Part shown: positions 15,019-16,097 of the stretch, in pieces
How the letters are laid out: every line of letters begins with the position of its first letter
Numbering within the stretch: the first letter of the stretch is position 1
From: Peptococcaceae bacterium
GTDB taxonomy: Bacteria > Bacillota > Desulfitobacteriia > Desulfitobacteriales > Syntrophobotulaceae
Length of the DNA stretch: 16,097 nucleotides
NCBI GenBank assembly: GCA_012523535.1
Contig: JAAYII010000049.1
Location: forward strand, 1 to 16,097
Direction: 5' to 3'
Translations under genes and position numbers: made by a program
The notes under the pieces: model-generated
Told to the model about the DNA's origin: nothing
Database searches by the model: none
The model's input: only the letters and a program-made list of their open reading frames with translations

Positions 15019-15451
15019 TTCTCCACCTCGAATAAACAAAAGTGATGCCACCGATTTTAATATAATCTCCGTCTACCAATTGTACCGGAGAATCAATCCT
15101 CTCACCGTTAACCCAAGTCCCGTTTGTGCTGCCGACGTCCTCGATGGTGGTTACCCCTTTATAGTGCTTCAACTCGGCATGAACCAGAGAGCAATAATGA
15201 TCGGGAAGAACTATGTCATTATCTTTGCCTCTGCCTATGGTCACTCCCCGCCCGTCTATCCTGATTTTACGGCCTTTGGGCAACAAGTCGGTGCCGCTTA
15301 TTACTTCCAGGCAACCTGCATCCGGTTCGGGAGCCTTGCGCAGAATTCCCTTGGACCTTAAATCCGCCAACATGACCGTTAGAACTCGCAAGAGGAAAAG
15401 ATAAATAAAAACAACAAACAAAATCCTTCCAAGGATCGTAATTATTTGCAT
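15005..15451 (-). CDS. fhaB: Membrane-anchored FHA-domain protein (FhaB/FipA-like)
   Basis: The 148-residue product has one N-terminal hydrophobic helix (about 4-26) and a C-terminal forkhead-associated domain that reads phosphothreonine. Visible FHA residues are VTIGRGKDNDIVL (GR pair), HYCSLVHAEL (S-x-x-H) and DVGSTNGTWVNG. This arrangement matches actinobacterial FhaB/FipA, which sits beside pstP and rodA and links kinase signalling to division. The ATG at 15451 is chosen because GGTGG (15458-15462) lies six bases upstream; a TTG two codons earlier abuts that SD. It starts 14 bases after the fhaA stop, and its TAG stop lies within the phosphatase gene. It is likely a phosphothreonine-dependent adaptor at the membrane; the partner is not evident from sequence. 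Confidence 0.9.
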   Translation of the reverse strand: MQIITILGRILFVVFIYLFLLRVLTVMLADLRSKGILRKAPEPDAGCLEVISGTDLLPKGRKIRIDGRGVTIGRGKDNDIVLPDHYCSLVHAELKHYKGVTTIEDVGSTNGTWVNGERIDSPVQLVDGDYIKIGGITFVYSRWRNESC

Positions 15452-15465
15452 TGCCAACCACCAAC

Positions 15466-16097
15466 TTATTTCTCGATATTAAATCGGAAATGCGTTTGCC
15501 CGGCTCTGATCCTATCTCCAGGATTTACCATATAACGGTCCACCCTCAACCTATTGACATAGGTTCCGTTGGTGCTTCCCAAATCTTGAACAAACCACCT
15601 ATTATTTTCACATATAAGTTTAAGGTGTTGACGGGATACCTCCATATCGTTGACTTTTATATCGCAGTCCTGGTTCCTCCCGACAGTTACTTCCTTTTGA
15701 TCAAGACAATAAATCTTTCCGGCGTCATTGCCCTTAATAATTTCGAGATAATAACGCCTTTTCCTGCTCCAATCGGATTCCAATGAACGGGCTTTTCTTA
15801 CGGATTCCGCTAAAATTGTGGTTTTTTCCAAAGGTTCGCTTTCAATGCTGTCATTTTCCTCTTCAACATACCAAGGGACGACAAGAGAGTATACAAACTC
15901 TCCCTTGACTTTCATCCTACCAGGGCTAAGATTATCCCCCTCTTTAATCTCCACAAGGGGCGGGGTCAAAAAAGTAAACCCCTGCTTTCTGCCTTCTTCA
16001 TAAAGGTGTTTGGCCAACTCGGTAAGAAAAATATCGCCAAAGCTTTTCAAGACGGAATAATCATCTTTATGCAGGTAGACCGTGTATAAGTTTGGTA
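15466..16097 (-). CDS. fhaA: FhaA-like protein, DUF3662 plus FHA domains (5' end beyond the window)
   Basis: The minus-strand frame is open to the right edge, so the N-terminus is missing. Residues from the edge read PNLYTVYLHKDDYSVL and continue through ELAKHLYEEGRKQGF and LSPGRMKVKGEF. That is the pattern of the DUF3662 domain of FhaA proteins (VPNxYxVxLxxxDYxxL). A TTG at 16050 lies inside this domain and is not the start. After an acidic linker (EEENDSIESEPLEKTT) comes a C-terminal FHA domain with VTVGRNQDCDIKV, DMEVSRQHLKL (S-x-x-H) and DLGSTNGTYVN. In Mycobacterium FhaA is phosphorylated by PknB and binds MviN through its FHA domain; a similar cell-wall role is inferred. It is the first gene seen of the fhaA-fhaB-prpC-rodA-pbpA-prkC run. 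Confidence 0.9.
   Translation of the reverse strand, partial: PNLYTVYLHKDDYSVLKSFGDIFLTELAKHLYEEGRKQGFTFLTPPLVEIKEGDNLSPGRMKVKGEFVYSLVVPWYVEEENDSIESEPLEKTTILAESVRKARSLESDWSRKRRYYLEIIKGNDAGKIYCLDQKEVTVGRNQDCDIKVNDMEVSRQHLKLICENNRWFVQDLGSTNGTYVNRLRVDRYMVNPGDRIRAGQTHFRFNIEK

Noticed and set aside
15018..15051. Longer start for the PP2C phosphatase at 15051
   Set aside because: The extra 11 residues overlie fhaB codons and do not fit the family; the ATG at 15018 has a well-placed GGTGG.
1..16097. CRISPR arrays, tRNA or rRNA genes, transposases, phage genes and riboswitches
   Set aside because: I saw no regularly spaced repeats, cloverleaf-like or rRNA sequence, transposase motifs or known riboswitch cores; thiN has no THI-box-like leader in its 12-base upstream gap.

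Overview
The window looks like chromosomal core of an endospore-forming, low-to-moderate GC Clostridia-type Firmicute, probably a Peptococcaceae-like lineage. The evidence is a spore germination protease gene (gpr) with a sigma-G-type promoter, Bacillus/Clostridia gene orders (asp23-family/fakA/recG; prkC/rsgA/rpe/thiN) and a four-cysteine L28. The lineage is inferred from gene content and order, without database comparison. I see no phage, IS element, CRISPR array, rRNA or tRNA.

Left part (1-2376). The 5' end of rsmD runs off the left edge on the minus strand. Divergent from it is gpr (372-1340, plus), with a well-matched sigma-G promoter at 238-267 and, unexpectedly, a terminator-like hairpin in its leader (317-340). 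Tail to tail with gpr, one base away, is a 37-codon minus-strand gene with the KYEVAQEMG motif of alpha/beta-type small acid-soluble spore proteins, the family GPR degrades. Next come a terminator and a class I methyltransferase gene of unknown substrate.

Middle part (2445-7484). A minus-strand series runs from an Asp23-family gene to fakA (DAK2-type fatty acid kinase) to recG and then the methyltransferase, ending at the terminator at 1507-1533. Divergent from it is monocistronic rpmB (L28) with its own extended -10 promoter and a strong terminator.

Right part (7496-16097). One long minus-strand series reads fhaA (5' end beyond the window), fhaB, PP2C phosphatase, rodA/ftsW-type SEDS, class B PBP, PASTA Ser/Thr kinase, rsgA, rpe, thiN. 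The first six follow the order of the actinobacterial fhaA-fhaB-pstP-rodA-pbpA-pkn cluster, and from the kinase onward the order is the Bacillus prkC-cpgA-rpe-thiN order. The first six genes are overlapped or nearly so, which implies coupled translation. As a unit they pair phospho-threonine signalling (kinase, phosphatase, two FHA readers) with a peptidoglycan glycosyltransferase/transpeptidase pair, followed by ribosome assembly, pentose phosphate and thiamine cofactor genes. thiN carries an in-frame TAG at codon 130 with homology continuing on both sides.

No wholly new system is obvious. The best leads are the mini-SASP gene beside gpr, the hairpin in the gpr leader, the interrupted thiN, and a few substitutions at normally conserved positions in FakA and RodA.
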